This document shows positions 56,597 to 64,000 of a DNA stretch of 64,000 nucleotides, one piece after another; position 1 is the first letter of the stretch; every line of letters begins with the position of its first letter. Both the position numbers and the translations under genes were made by a program. The DNA is from Oceanobacillus timonensis. Lineage in GTDB: Bacteria; Bacillota; Bacilli; Bacillales; Amphibacillaceae. The notes beneath the pieces were generated by a model. That model saw only the letters and a list, made by a program, of their open reading frames with translations. It had not been told where the DNA came from and did not search any database. The DNA is taken from NCBI RefSeq assembly GCF_900166635.1, contig NZ_LT800497.1, positions 2,322,378 to 2,386,377 of the forward strand. Reading direction: 5' to 3'.

Positions 56597-56628
56597 AAAA
56601 AACTCTTCTTTGCCGAGAGTTTTTTATT
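56597..56628 (+). terminator. terminator after gudB
   Basis: AAAAAACTCT pairs with AGAGTTTTTT around a 9-nt loop, followed by ATTTTT. Confidence 0.85.
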
Positions 56629-56766
56629 TTTGTGGTAAGCTGACCTTTTGTATTTGCGATGCAGTGCGCCTCGTTGTACGATAGATAATGAAAAATTTAT
56701 GTGAAAACATCATATAAAAAGCGAATGTACCGCTTTTGCGAGCGATGGATGAAGGAAGGATAAACA

Positions 56767-57738
56767 ATGCTAGATGAAAAAATAATTATTATCGGAGCCG
56801 GTCCATGCGGAATGGCATGTGCATTAGAGCTTCAAAAAAAGGGCGAAAACCCATTATTGATTGAAAAAGGAAATGTTGTACAAACAATCAGTAACTTTCC
56901 TACACACCAAACTTTCTTTAGCTCAAGTGACCGATTAGAAATTGGCGGTGTACCATTTATTTCAGAAAATAAAAAACCGGTGCGAAATCAAGCAATGGTT
57001 TATTATCGGGAAGTTGCCGAAAGAAATGAACTGCGGATAAACGCATTTGAAAAATTAGTATCTCTTGACAAAGACGGCGAAAGCTTTTATTTAAAAACCG
57101 TCAAAAGAGATGGCAGCGAGAATGCATATCGTGCGGAAAAAGTAATTATGGCTACAGGGTATTATGATCAACCTCATTATTTAGATATCCCTGGAGAATC
57201 ATTGCCAAAAGTGATGCATTATTTTAAAGAAGCACATGAATATTATAACCAAAAAGTGGCAGTTATCGGCGGTAAGAATTCATCTGTTGATGCTACGCTG
57301 GAATTGCATAAAGCAGGAGCGCATATCACGGTTATTTATCGAGGAGATAACTATTCGGAAAGTATTAAACCGTGGATTCTGCCTGAATTCGAATCACTTA
57401 TTCGAAACGGAAAAGTAGATATGATATTTAACGGGTCTGTGACAGAGATAACAGATACACACCTGACTTATGAAACAAATGGGCAAGAAGTGACGATTGA
57501 AAATGACTTTGTTTTTGCTATGACAGGTTATCGTCCGGATTATAGCTTATTAGAACAAGTTGGCGTAAAGATTAATCTTGAAAACGGCAAACCTATTCAT
57601 GATGAGAAAACAATGGAAACGAATGTGCCAAACTTATATATCGCAGGTGTCGTCGCAGCTGGTTATGATAATAATAAAGTGTTTATTGAAAATGGCCGTT
57701 TTCATGGCAAGCAGATTGCTGCATCTATTTTCTCTTAA
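56767..57738 (+). CDS. ypdA: bacillithiol-disulfide reductase YpdA
   Basis: YpdA reduces oxidised bacillithiol with NADPH, complementing bacilliredoxins such as BrxB. The 323-residue flavoprotein has an FAD loop (IIGAGPCGMACALE, with Cys at about 14), an NADPH loop (VIGGKNSSVDA) and the C-terminal AGVVAAGYDNNKVFIENGRFHG. GAAGGAAGG lies before the ATG. The order gudB-ypdA is conserved in Bacillus. Confidence 0.92.
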   Translation: MLDEKIIIIGAGPCGMACALELQKKGENPLLIEKGNVVQTISNFPTHQTFFSSSDRLEIGGVPFISENKKPVRNQAMVYYREVAERNELRINAFEKLVSLDKDGESFYLKTVKRDGSENAYRAEKVIMATGYYDQPHYLDIPGESLPKVMHYFKEAHEYYNQKVAVIGGKNSSVDATLELHKAGAHITVIYRGDNYSESIKPWILPEFESLIRNGKVDMIFNGSVTEITDTHLTYETNGQEVTIENDFVFAMTGYRPDYSLLEQVGVKINLENGKPIHDEKTMETNVPNLYIAGVVAAGYDNNKVFIENGRFHGKQIAASIFS

Positions 57739-57922
57739 ACAACATGCTTAAGAAGAACCGGGTTAAAAGAGCGATTCTTACCCCTTTTTCAAAATAGGAA
57801 TATACAGTTGCGCAACGAACTGTTATATTTTGGAGACAGGGAATATAACATTCCGTTCCAGTGAAACAGGCAGCGGGAGGTTTTATTCCTCCCGCTGTAA
57901 CATGTGTTTTGTAAGTTAATGT
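57739..57922. other. gap after ypdA with two hairpins
   Basis: TGTTATATT (57821) can pair with AATATAACA (57842), and CAGCGGGAGG (57871-57880) with CCTCCCGCTG (57888-57897). Neither has a clear T-run, but one of them probably terminates ypdA. The last seven bases (TTAATGT) are the target duplication of the following element. Confidence 0.6.
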
Positions 57923-58770
57923 CTCGACTTCCGCACTTTAAGAAGTAACTTCTTTCTATTGGAACAGGGGATGATCGTTACTTCCATACAGCTGTTGACA
58001 AAAATAGAAGGTAAGGTGAAAGGCGACCGCTGCGGCGGACCGTTTTGCTTTCCTAGGGGCACGCTCTTCAGCTAACTTTTGCCAAGAAGAGCACTTGGCA
58101 AAAGTGGATCTTCAGATGGTGCTGATCCCTCAGGAGTCAAAACGGTCCGCCTCCGCTAGTAGGATATTCTATACGGTTGCAATAGCTGAACAAATAAAAG
58201 TTCAATCAGACAGAACACATTTTTCTTAGTGCATGTCAAAAGATGTTATTACTTCCATGCGCTGCAGAATTCTATTAGAGCGCAGGCTAAAACGGTGACT
58301 CCTGGAGTTAGGACTGGGGCTGCGATTACTCGCCCCACCGAAGAGCTTTTGCGCTTACCAATGTTGTCAGGTTAATAAATTTTCAAAAAATAATAGTTGC
58401 TATAAGCATAGAGCAATAAAGCTAACCAGCGGAGGAAAAACACGGAGACTCCTGCGGGAAAGCGCAGTGGGAAGACCCCGCAGGAAAAAAGCGAACTTCT
58501 TTTTTCCGAGGAGGCTGAGCTCAAGCCCGCGGAAAGCGTAGTGTTTTTCCGTAGCGGTCATACTAACCTGACAACATTGCTGCGCTTACTCACCCCATCG
58601 AAAACATTTGTACGTCGGAAAGCGGAGTGGTTGGCCGGAGCCGAGCTATACACCATACCCTGTTCAAAAAATAGAAGGATGATATAACGAAATCCAAACA
58701 TGATAATAGCAAGCATGTTCATCCTGGAACACCAGTTTTTTTATGCTTATTCTTAGGCGCGGAAGTTGAG
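57923..58770. mobile_element. MITE-like element, copy B, with a nested insertion
   Basis: This copy begins CTCGACTTCCGC and ends GCGGAAGTTGAG. It is flanked by TTAATGT (57916-57922) and TTAATCT (58771-58777), a 7-bp duplication with one mismatch. The stretch to about 58235 aligns with copy A, with 58020-58104 identical to 50368-50452. From about 58236 to 58698 there is inserted repeat sequence, after which homology resumes (CATGATAATAGC). It has no gene. Confidence 0.8.
58359..58580. mobile_element. nested inverted-repeat element inside copy B
   Basis: Perfect 16-bp inverted ends (CAATGTTGTCAGGTTA at 58359-58374 and TAACCTGACAACATTG at 58564-58579) enclose a structured, GC-richer core (GGAGACTCCTGCGGGAA, GAGGAGGCTGAG, CCCGCGGAAAGCG). 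The core resembles an intergenic repeat common in Bacillaceae, as I recall. The same 9 bp TGCGCTTAC lies outside both ends (58350-58358 and 58581-58589), within a longer imperfect direct repeat (58321-58351 and 58581-58611). Confidence 0.7.
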
Positions 58771-58821
58771 TTAATCTTAAAAAAGAAAGTTAATTACATA
58801 ACTGGCAAAGAAGGTAATGAC

Positions 58822-59787
58822 ATGAAAAAAGTTTTAATGATTGCAACAGGCGGCACCATCGCAAGTGATAAAAATGAGGAAAGCGGTAAATTAGCATCAG
58901 GTGTATTAACTGGAGAAGAAATCATTGAAAAATGTGATATACCGGATGATATTCACGTGAAGGTGGATTCTTTCGTCCAAAAAGCAAGTATGCATTTACA
59001 TTTTTCCGATTTAATCAAAATCAAAGAAAAATTAGATGAATACTTAAAAAAAGAGACTTGGGATGGTATTGTTATTACACAAGGTACAGATACGTTGGAA
59101 GAAGCATCTTATTTTATGCATCTTATTTCGAATTACAGTATTCCAATTGTATTTACCGGGTCACAACGTTCTCCCAAGGATATAGGTACAGATTCTTTTA
59201 TTAATATTAAAAATGCTGTTTTGGCAGCATGCAGTGAAGATTTAAAGGATGTCGGCGTAACAGTGGTATTCAATGAACGTATTTTCCATTCCCGCTATGT
59301 CCGAAAAGAGCATGCTTCCAATATTCAAGGGTTTAATGCTTTTGGCTACGGCTATTTAGGTATTATTGATAATAATACTGTGCGTGTATTCCAAAAACCA
59401 ACTTACCGCGAATATTTAGAAATTAAAACAGAGCTTCCAACTGTTGATATTATCAAAGTATATATGGATGCGGATGGAAAATATATTCAAGCAGCGATAG
59501 ATAGTGGTGTAGATGGTCTTATTCTGGAAGGGGTAGGAAGAGGACAAGTTTCAAAGGCAATGATGCCTGCTATTCAAGCATGTATCCGACAGGGTATAAA
59601 AGTAGTGATTACCACTTCTGCTGTAGAAGGCGAAGTTTATCCGACTTATGATTATGAAGGAAGTACGTATGATCTCCTGGAAAATGGCGTTCTTTTAGGA
59701 AGAGATTATGATAGTAAAAAAGCGAGAATAAAACTGCTTGCCGGCCTGGCAAGTAACGTGGAATTAAAACATTTATTTGATATATAA
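58822..59787 (+). CDS. ansA: type I (cytosolic) L-asparaginase
   Basis: The enzyme hydrolyses asparagine to aspartate and ammonia. The 321-residue protein begins KKVLMIATGGTIASDK with the first catalytic threonine, and has the second block QGTDTLEEASYF. It lacks a signal peptide. GAAGG lies about 7 nt before the ATG. It is immediately downstream of element copy B, which separates it from ypdA; ansA lies elsewhere in B. subtilis. Confidence 0.93.
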   Translation: MKKVLMIATGGTIASDKNEESGKLASGVLTGEEIIEKCDIPDDIHVKVDSFVQKASMHLHFSDLIKIKEKLDEYLKKETWDGIVITQGTDTLEEASYFMHLISNYSIPIVFTGSQRSPKDIGTDSFINIKNAVLAACSEDLKDVGVTVVFNERIFHSRYVRKEHASNIQGFNAFGYGYLGIIDNNTVRVFQKPTYREYLEIKTELPTVDIIKVYMDADGKYIQAAIDSGVDGLILEGVGRGQVSKAMMPAIQACIRQGIKVVITTSAVEGEVYPTYDYEGSTYDLLENGVLLGRDYDSKKARIKLLAGLASNVELKHLFDI

Positions 59788-59895
59788 TTTTTCATTGTTT
59801 GATATGGAGTTACACGAGTCCAGTCATGCAGGAGCTGCCCTTGACATGAATATAGGATGTACCTGTCATCGATGAAAGAAGAGGAGTAAGAAACC

Positions 59896-60573
59896 ATGAT
59901 AGCTGCTCTATCTGCTGGTATAGCCCCCGCTGTTGCTTTTATGACATTTATTTATTTACGTGATCGCATTACAGAACCGCTTTGGTTGATAGCGCGTATG
60001 TTTATTGCTGGTGCCTTAATTGTATTACCGATTATGTTTATCCAGTACGGTCTTCACGCGGAACTGGGCAATGTTCCCATTGTTGTCGAAGCGTTTCTTT
60101 TCAGTGCGTTCTTAGAAGAGTTTTTTAAATGGTTTATGTTTATGTTCTTGATTTATCAGCATGAGGAATTTGATAATCATTATGACGGAATTGTATATGC
60201 CAGCGCAATCAGTCTGGGGTTTGCTTCCTTAGAAAATGTGTTTTATTTATTATCAAATGGCATTGAGTTTGCATGGATGCGAGCTTTGTACCCGGTTTCT
60301 TCACACGCCCTTTTCGGGATTATTATGGGATATTATTTAGGAAAAGCAAAGATGAAACCAAAATATAAACATAGATATTTAACAATTGCTTTTGTGATGC
60401 CATTTCTATTACATGGTATCTATAACTACATACTGCTTGGATTAAATCAATTTATTATTATCTTGTCGGTCTTTTTAATTGGTGTATGGATTTTCGCGAT
60501 TTACCGTTTAAAGCACGCCAGAATGTATGATAGTCGATTTCCTCTCCTCAAAATATATAAAAAAGATAGCTAA
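59896..60573 (+). CDS. prsW: intramembrane protease PrsW
   Basis: PrsW makes the first cut in the anti-sigma factor RsiW, activating sigma-W under envelope stress. The 225-residue protein has multiple membrane helices and the catalytic EExxK (EEFFKW) and following conserved ENVFYL and HALFGIIMGYYLG segments. GAGGAG lies before the ATG. sigW and rsiW are not in the window. Confidence 0.92.
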   Translation: MIAALSAGIAPAVAFMTFIYLRDRITEPLWLIARMFIAGALIVLPIMFIQYGLHAELGNVPIVVEAFLFSAFLEEFFKWFMFMFLIYQHEEFDNHYDGIVYASAISLGFASLENVFYLLSNGIEFAWMRALYPVSSHALFGIIMGYYLGKAKMKPKYKHRYLTIAFVMPFLLHGIYNYILLGLNQFIIILSVFLIGVWIFAIYRLKHARMYDSRFPLLKIYKKDS

Positions 60574-60609
60574 AAAGCTGATGAACTTCTTGTTCGTCAG
60601 CTTTTTTTA
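60572..60609 (+). terminator. terminator after prsW
   Basis: AAAAAGCTGATGAAC pairs with GTTCGTCAGCTTTTT around a short loop, followed by more T residues. Confidence 0.88.
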
Positions 60610-60802
60610 GTTATAAAAAACATCATCTGAAGAGAAAAAAGGAACTGCTCATCCGTTATTAATTTGTTTTCTATAGTTTATGAATAAAAAGTAGAATTGC
60701 ACAAAAAATAGCCTTAGGTAAATATTTCTCTTTTACTCATCTTTTTGTTTCTCAATTGAATGATTCAAAAGAATGAGGAGAGAAAGAAATGGAGGCATCA
60801 TT

Positions 60803-61588
60803 ATGATAAATTGTCACAAATCGATGGTTTACAGCTTAACACTTTTGGTATTCCTATCTGCATTTATGTTTGCAAAACCAGTACAAACAAATGCATTTAG
60901 TGACCAAGTGATTCAACAGGGGGCAGTTGGAGACGACGTCATTGAATTACAAGCCAGATTAAAACACATTGGTTTTTATAATGGGGAAATCGACGGTGTA
61001 TTTGGCTGGGGAACTTACTGGGCTTTAAGAAATTTCCAATATGAATTTGGTATGGAAATTGATGGGATGGCCGGGCAAGCAGCAAAAGATAAGCTCACAC
61101 AGGCGACAGAATTTGATAAAGAAAAGGTACAGCAAGAAATGTACGGAACCGGGAATGATTCTACCCCATCAGAAGGGAACAATGAAGGAGGGGAAAGCGC
61201 GCCCACCAGTTCTGTAAATGTTCCTCAAGGATACTCCAATAATGATATCCAGCTCATGGCAAATGCCGTATATGGCGAAGCGAGAGGAGAGCCTTATGAG
61301 GGACAAGTAGCCGTTGCATCGGTAATTCTTAATCGAGTGGATAGCGAGTTGTTTCCTGATACGGTATCCGGCGTTATTTTTGAACCAAGAGCATTTACAG
61401 CAGTTGCAGATGGCCAAATATGGCTGGAACCTAATGAACAAGCCAGAGAAGCAGTAATTGATGCGATTAATGGCTGGGACCCTTCCGGCAATGCAATCTA
61501 TTATTTCAACCCCGATACCGCAACATCAGGATGGATTTGGTCAAGACCGCAAATTAAAACAATTGGAAAACATATATTCTGCAGCTAG
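60803..61588 (+). CDS. sleB: spore cortex-lytic enzyme SleB
   Basis: SleB degrades cortex muramic-lactam peptidoglycan at germination. The 261-residue precursor has a signal peptide (MVYSLTLLVFLSAFMFA to about residue 32), a peptidoglycan-binding domain (about 36-95, DDVIELQARLKHIGFYNGEIDG), a linker and the catalytic hydrolase_2 domain with ANAVYGEARGEPYEGQVAVA and its glutamate. The ATG at 60803 follows GGAGG. It is paired with ypeB. Confidence 0.94.
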   Translation: MINCHKSMVYSLTLLVFLSAFMFAKPVQTNAFSDQVIQQGAVGDDVIELQARLKHIGFYNGEIDGVFGWGTYWALRNFQYEFGMEIDGMAGQAAKDKLTQATEFDKEKVQQEMYGTGNDSTPSEGNNEGGESAPTSSVNVPQGYSNNDIQLMANAVYGEARGEPYEGQVAVASVILNRVDSELFPDTVSGVIFEPRAFTAVADGQIWLEPNEQAREAVIDAINGWDPSGNAIYYFNPDTATSGWIWSRPQIKTIGKHIFCS

Positions 61589-61604
61589 AAAGGTGTGAAA
61601 ATAA

Positions 61605-62948
61605 ATGTATCGTTGGATTACAATTACATTGTTGACCGTAGCTCTAATTTCGGTTTCTATTTGGGGCTACCAAACCAATAAACAAAAAAATGATCTATAT
61701 GTTCAAACAGAGAATGAATATCAAAGGTCCTTTCACGAGCTCACTTACAATATGGATGTGTTAAACGATCAGATAGGTACTTCGTTAGCAATGAATTCAC
61801 CTGACAAATTATCACCGCAGTTTGTGGATATTTGGCGTATCAGTTCCGATGCACATGCAAATACTGGACAACTGCCAATGGGGTTACTGCCGATTCATAA
61901 AACAGAACAGTTTCTATCCGATTTAGGAGATTTCACATATCAGACTGCTGTTCGTGACTTGGATGACGACCCATTAACGGATGAAGAAACAGCGCAGTTA
62001 GAAGAGTTCTACCAGCAATCCGGAGAAATACGGGATGAACTCAGAGAAGCGCAGCATCTATCCTTAAGTGATGGATCGAAATGGATGGATGTAGAACAAA
62101 CGTTATTAAATAAGGATGAAGCAAAAGATAATGATATGGTAAACAGCTTCCAAACTGTAGAAGACTCTTTTGATACTTCTACAGAGGAGACGCCTGAAGA
62201 CAGTACTACCAGTACAAGAACGGAAGATCATTCCTATAAAAATGTAACAGGCGATGACCTCACAGAAGAAGAAGCGTTGAAAGAGGCTGAAAAGATTTTT
62301 GGTAAAGAAAATGGAACCGATTGGACAATTACGAAATCAGGCGATGGAGCATTAACCCCGATGTATAGCATTTCCTATGATGAAAATGGAGAAAGAGGCT
62401 ACGCAGATTTAACGGTGAAAGGCGGCCACCCGCTTCATTTGTTAGTTTCCAGAGACGTAGAAGAAAAGCAGATAAGTCTGAATGAAGGAAATGAAATTGC
62501 GGAAGATTATCTTTCTGAACTTGGCTTCGATGAGATGGAGCTTTTCCAAAGTAGCGAATATGATCAGATCGGTGTATACTCTTTTGTTTATGAAGAAGAT
62601 GGTGTGCGCGTGTTCTCTGATGCTGTGGAAGTGAAAGTAGCTTTAGATAATGGAGAGATTACAGGTTTGACGGCAAATAATTACTTTCAAAATCATACGG
62701 ACCGGGAGATACCAGAACCTGCTATCTCAGAGGAAGAAGCACGGGACGCAGTTAATCAGGACGTTACGATCCAAGAGAATCATTTAGCGATTATTGATGA
62801 TGATCAAGGAGAAGAGGTTCTCTCTTATGAATTTTTAGGAACCAGAGATGATGCGACCTATCGAATATTTATAAATGCAGAGACAGGCGAAGAAGAAAAA
62901 ATTGAGAAACTGACAGAAGCAGAAATTAATTATAATTCTGTGGTATAG
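61605..62948 (+). CDS. ypeB: germination protein YpeB
   Basis: YpeB is required to localise and stabilise SleB in the spore. The 447-residue protein has an N-terminal membrane anchor (about 5-22, ITLLTVALISVSIWGY), a helical N-terminal region and three PepSY-like repeats in the C-terminal half (LTEEEALKEAEKIF, ISLNEGNEIAEDYL, ISEEEARDAV). AAAGGTG lies before the ATG, 16 bp after sleB, so the two are cotranscribed. A strong terminator follows. Confidence 0.93.
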   Translation: MYRWITITLLTVALISVSIWGYQTNKQKNDLYVQTENEYQRSFHELTYNMDVLNDQIGTSLAMNSPDKLSPQFVDIWRISSDAHANTGQLPMGLLPIHKTEQFLSDLGDFTYQTAVRDLDDDPLTDEETAQLEEFYQQSGEIRDELREAQHLSLSDGSKWMDVEQTLLNKDEAKDNDMVNSFQTVEDSFDTSTEETPEDSTTSTRTEDHSYKNVTGDDLTEEEALKEAEKIFGKENGTDWTITKSGDGALTPMYSISYDENGERGYADLTVKGGHPLHLLVSRDVEEKQISLNEGNEIAEDYLSELGFDEMELFQSSEYDQIGVYSFVYEEDGVRVFSDAVEVKVALDNGEITGLTANNYFQNHTDREIPEPAISEEEARDAVNQDVTIQENHLAIIDDDQGEEVLSYEFLGTRDDATYRIFINAETGEEEKIEKLTEAEINYNSVV

Positions 62949-62967
62949 GAAGATATCAAATAAACGA

Positions 62968-63009
62968 GCCTTCGAAAATATTTTTTCTTATTTTCGAAGG
63001 CTGTTTTTA
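62968..63009 (+). terminator. terminator after ypeB
   Basis: GCCTTCGAAAATA and TATTTTCGAAGGC form a perfect 13-bp stem, followed by TGTTTTTA. Confidence 0.9.
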
Positions 63010-63166
63010 TCAATATCCTGAAAAAGTCGGATCACTTGTTGTAGAATGTGGCCATGTAATTCCTGTCTTACTCACGGCTGTTTAATCAATTACAGATATG
63101 TTATGATAATATAGTGTAGAACTTGCTTGGCATTCGTCAGGCTTTTTAATGGCAGGAGTGAAGAGA

Positions 63167-63853
63167 ATGGAAAGTATTTCAATTGCAATTGACGGCCCGG
63201 CGGCAGCTGGAAAGAGCACGGTTGCCAAGCAGATTGCAAAAAAACTTGGAATTATTTATGTGGATACAGGAGCGATGTATAGGGCGCTCACTTACCAGGC
63301 GCTGCAAGAAAATATCGACCTGGAAGATGAAAATGCGGTTATGGAAATTTTAAAAAAGATTGATATCAGACTTGCACAACAGGAGAATGGACAGCGCGTA
63401 TTTATCGATGAGAAGGATGTCACTGCTGTAATCCGTTATCCGGATGTGACGGCTTCTGTTTCCGTGATTGCGAAACACCCGCTGGTTCGAAAAAAAATGG
63501 TAAAAGCACAACAAGAACTTGCACAAGATCATAGTGTAGTAATGGATGGACGCGATATAGGATCCCATGTTTTACCAGATGCAGATGTAAAAATATTCCT
63601 TATTGCTTCTGTAACAGAGCGTGCAAAGCGCCGTTTCGAGGAAAACAAAGAAAAAGGCATCCCCGCTGACTTACATACACTAGAAAAAGAAATAGAGAAA
63701 CGGGATGAACTTGACTCTACCCGGAAAGCATCCCCATTAATTCAAGCAGATGATGCGATTGAATTGGATACTACTTCCCTATCCATCAATGATGTGACAG
63801 AGAAAATTCTCGATATTTGCCAGCCATTTATTAAAAAACGCGGTGTCCGGTAA
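63167..63853 (+). CDS. cmk: cytidylate kinase
   Basis: Cmk phosphorylates CMP and dCMP. The 228-residue P-loop kinase has GPAAAGKST (about 10-18), the CMP-binding DTGAMYRALT, the GRDIGSHVLPDADVKIFL block and RRFEEN. The ATG at 63167 is chosen because AGGAGTG lies 6 nt upstream; the frame is open six codons earlier. In B. subtilis ypfA and ypfB lie between ypeB and cmk; they are absent here. The final 147 bp contain no complete gene. Confidence 0.94.
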   Translation: MESISIAIDGPAAAGKSTVAKQIAKKLGIIYVDTGAMYRALTYQALQENIDLEDENAVMEILKKIDIRLAQQENGQRVFIDEKDVTAVIRYPDVTASVSVIAKHPLVRKKMVKAQQELAQDHSVVMDGRDIGSHVLPDADVKIFLIASVTERAKRRFEENKEKGIPADLHTLEKEIEKRDELDSTRKASPLIQADDAIELDTTSLSINDVTEKILDICQPFIKKRGVR

Positions 63854-64000
63854 GTTTTCAGGCAAATGTCTCCCGTGTATTTTTACGGACTCATCGTTTA
63901 TGTACATAGTCTGCAATAATGGGCCAGGTTGAATTTATTCAGACGGTTCCTTTGCATACTATGTCCGACATGCAAGCAGAAAAGGGTGAAAACAGGGGGT

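Overview
The window is chromosomal backbone from an endospore-forming, low-GC Firmicute of the family Bacillaceae. Gene order follows the Bacillus subtilis stretch from the bkd operon through yqj, fur-xerD-drm, spoIIA, spoVA, lysA, scpAB, dacB-spmAB, rluB-resABCDE, ypb, gudB-ypdA, sleB-ypeB and cmk. Protein sequences and the style of intergenic repeats fit the Oceanobacillus/Virgibacillus group best. That genus-level placement is inference. There are no rRNA or tRNA genes, CRISPR arrays, prophages or intact insertion sequences.

Layout. 1-1.2 kb: 5' part of a reverse-strand aspartate kinase. 1.5-11.6 kb: branched-chain keto-acid catabolism: a YqzF-like membrane protein, the regulator BkdR, then leucine dehydrogenase, butyrate kinase, the E3, E1-alpha, E1-beta and E2 subunits of the dehydrogenase, and bacilliredoxin BrxB. 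11.7-21.6 kb: housekeeping and redox genes of the yqj/yqk region (YqjA, a Prli42-like miniprotein, a PepT-like peptidase, Pol IV, aldehyde dehydrogenase, RNase Z, a phosphodiesterase, YqjQ, an aldo/keto reductase, NudF). 21.7-28.1 kb: spoIIM, fur, a fructosamine kinase, yqzK, xerD, deoB, pdp. 29-34.7 kb: sporulation block dacF-spoIIAA-spoIIAB-sigF-spoVAA-spoVAB-spoVAF. 35-42.8 kb: lysA, ppiB, an orphan ribT, a 30-residue YjcZ-like gene, scpAB, dacB-spmA-spmB, rluB. 42.9-50.2 kb: resABC and resDE (cytochrome c maturation and its redox two-component system), then a DUF4430 lipoprotein with an ECF S-component. 50.9-63.9 kb: ypbB-recS-ypbD-ypbE-like, mecA-like, gudB, ypdA, ansA, prsW, sleB-ypeB, cmk.

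How the genes work together. LeuDH deaminates branched-chain amino acids and the Bkd complex makes branched acyl-CoA, the primers of iso/anteiso fatty acids. SigF, SpoIIAA and SpoIIAB form the forespore partner switch. DacF, DacB and SpmAB shape the cortex, the SpoVA proteins belong to the dipicolinate system, and SleB with YpeB degrade the cortex at germination.

The most unusual points are these. (1) BkdR keeps its ATPase and DNA-binding parts, but the loop that contacts sigma-54 (GAFTGA) has been replaced, and the operon it should control has no good -24/-12 promoter. (2) ptb is absent from the bkd operon. (3) Two copies (50268-50673 and 57923-58770) of a non-coding element carry terminal inverted repeats, 7-bp target duplications and an 85-nt identical, strongly folded core; one copy contains a second nested inverted-repeat element. 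(4) spoVAC, spoVAD and spoVAE are missing between spoVAB and spoVAF. (5) Two very small membrane-protein genes (42 and 30 codons) sit in the gaps.
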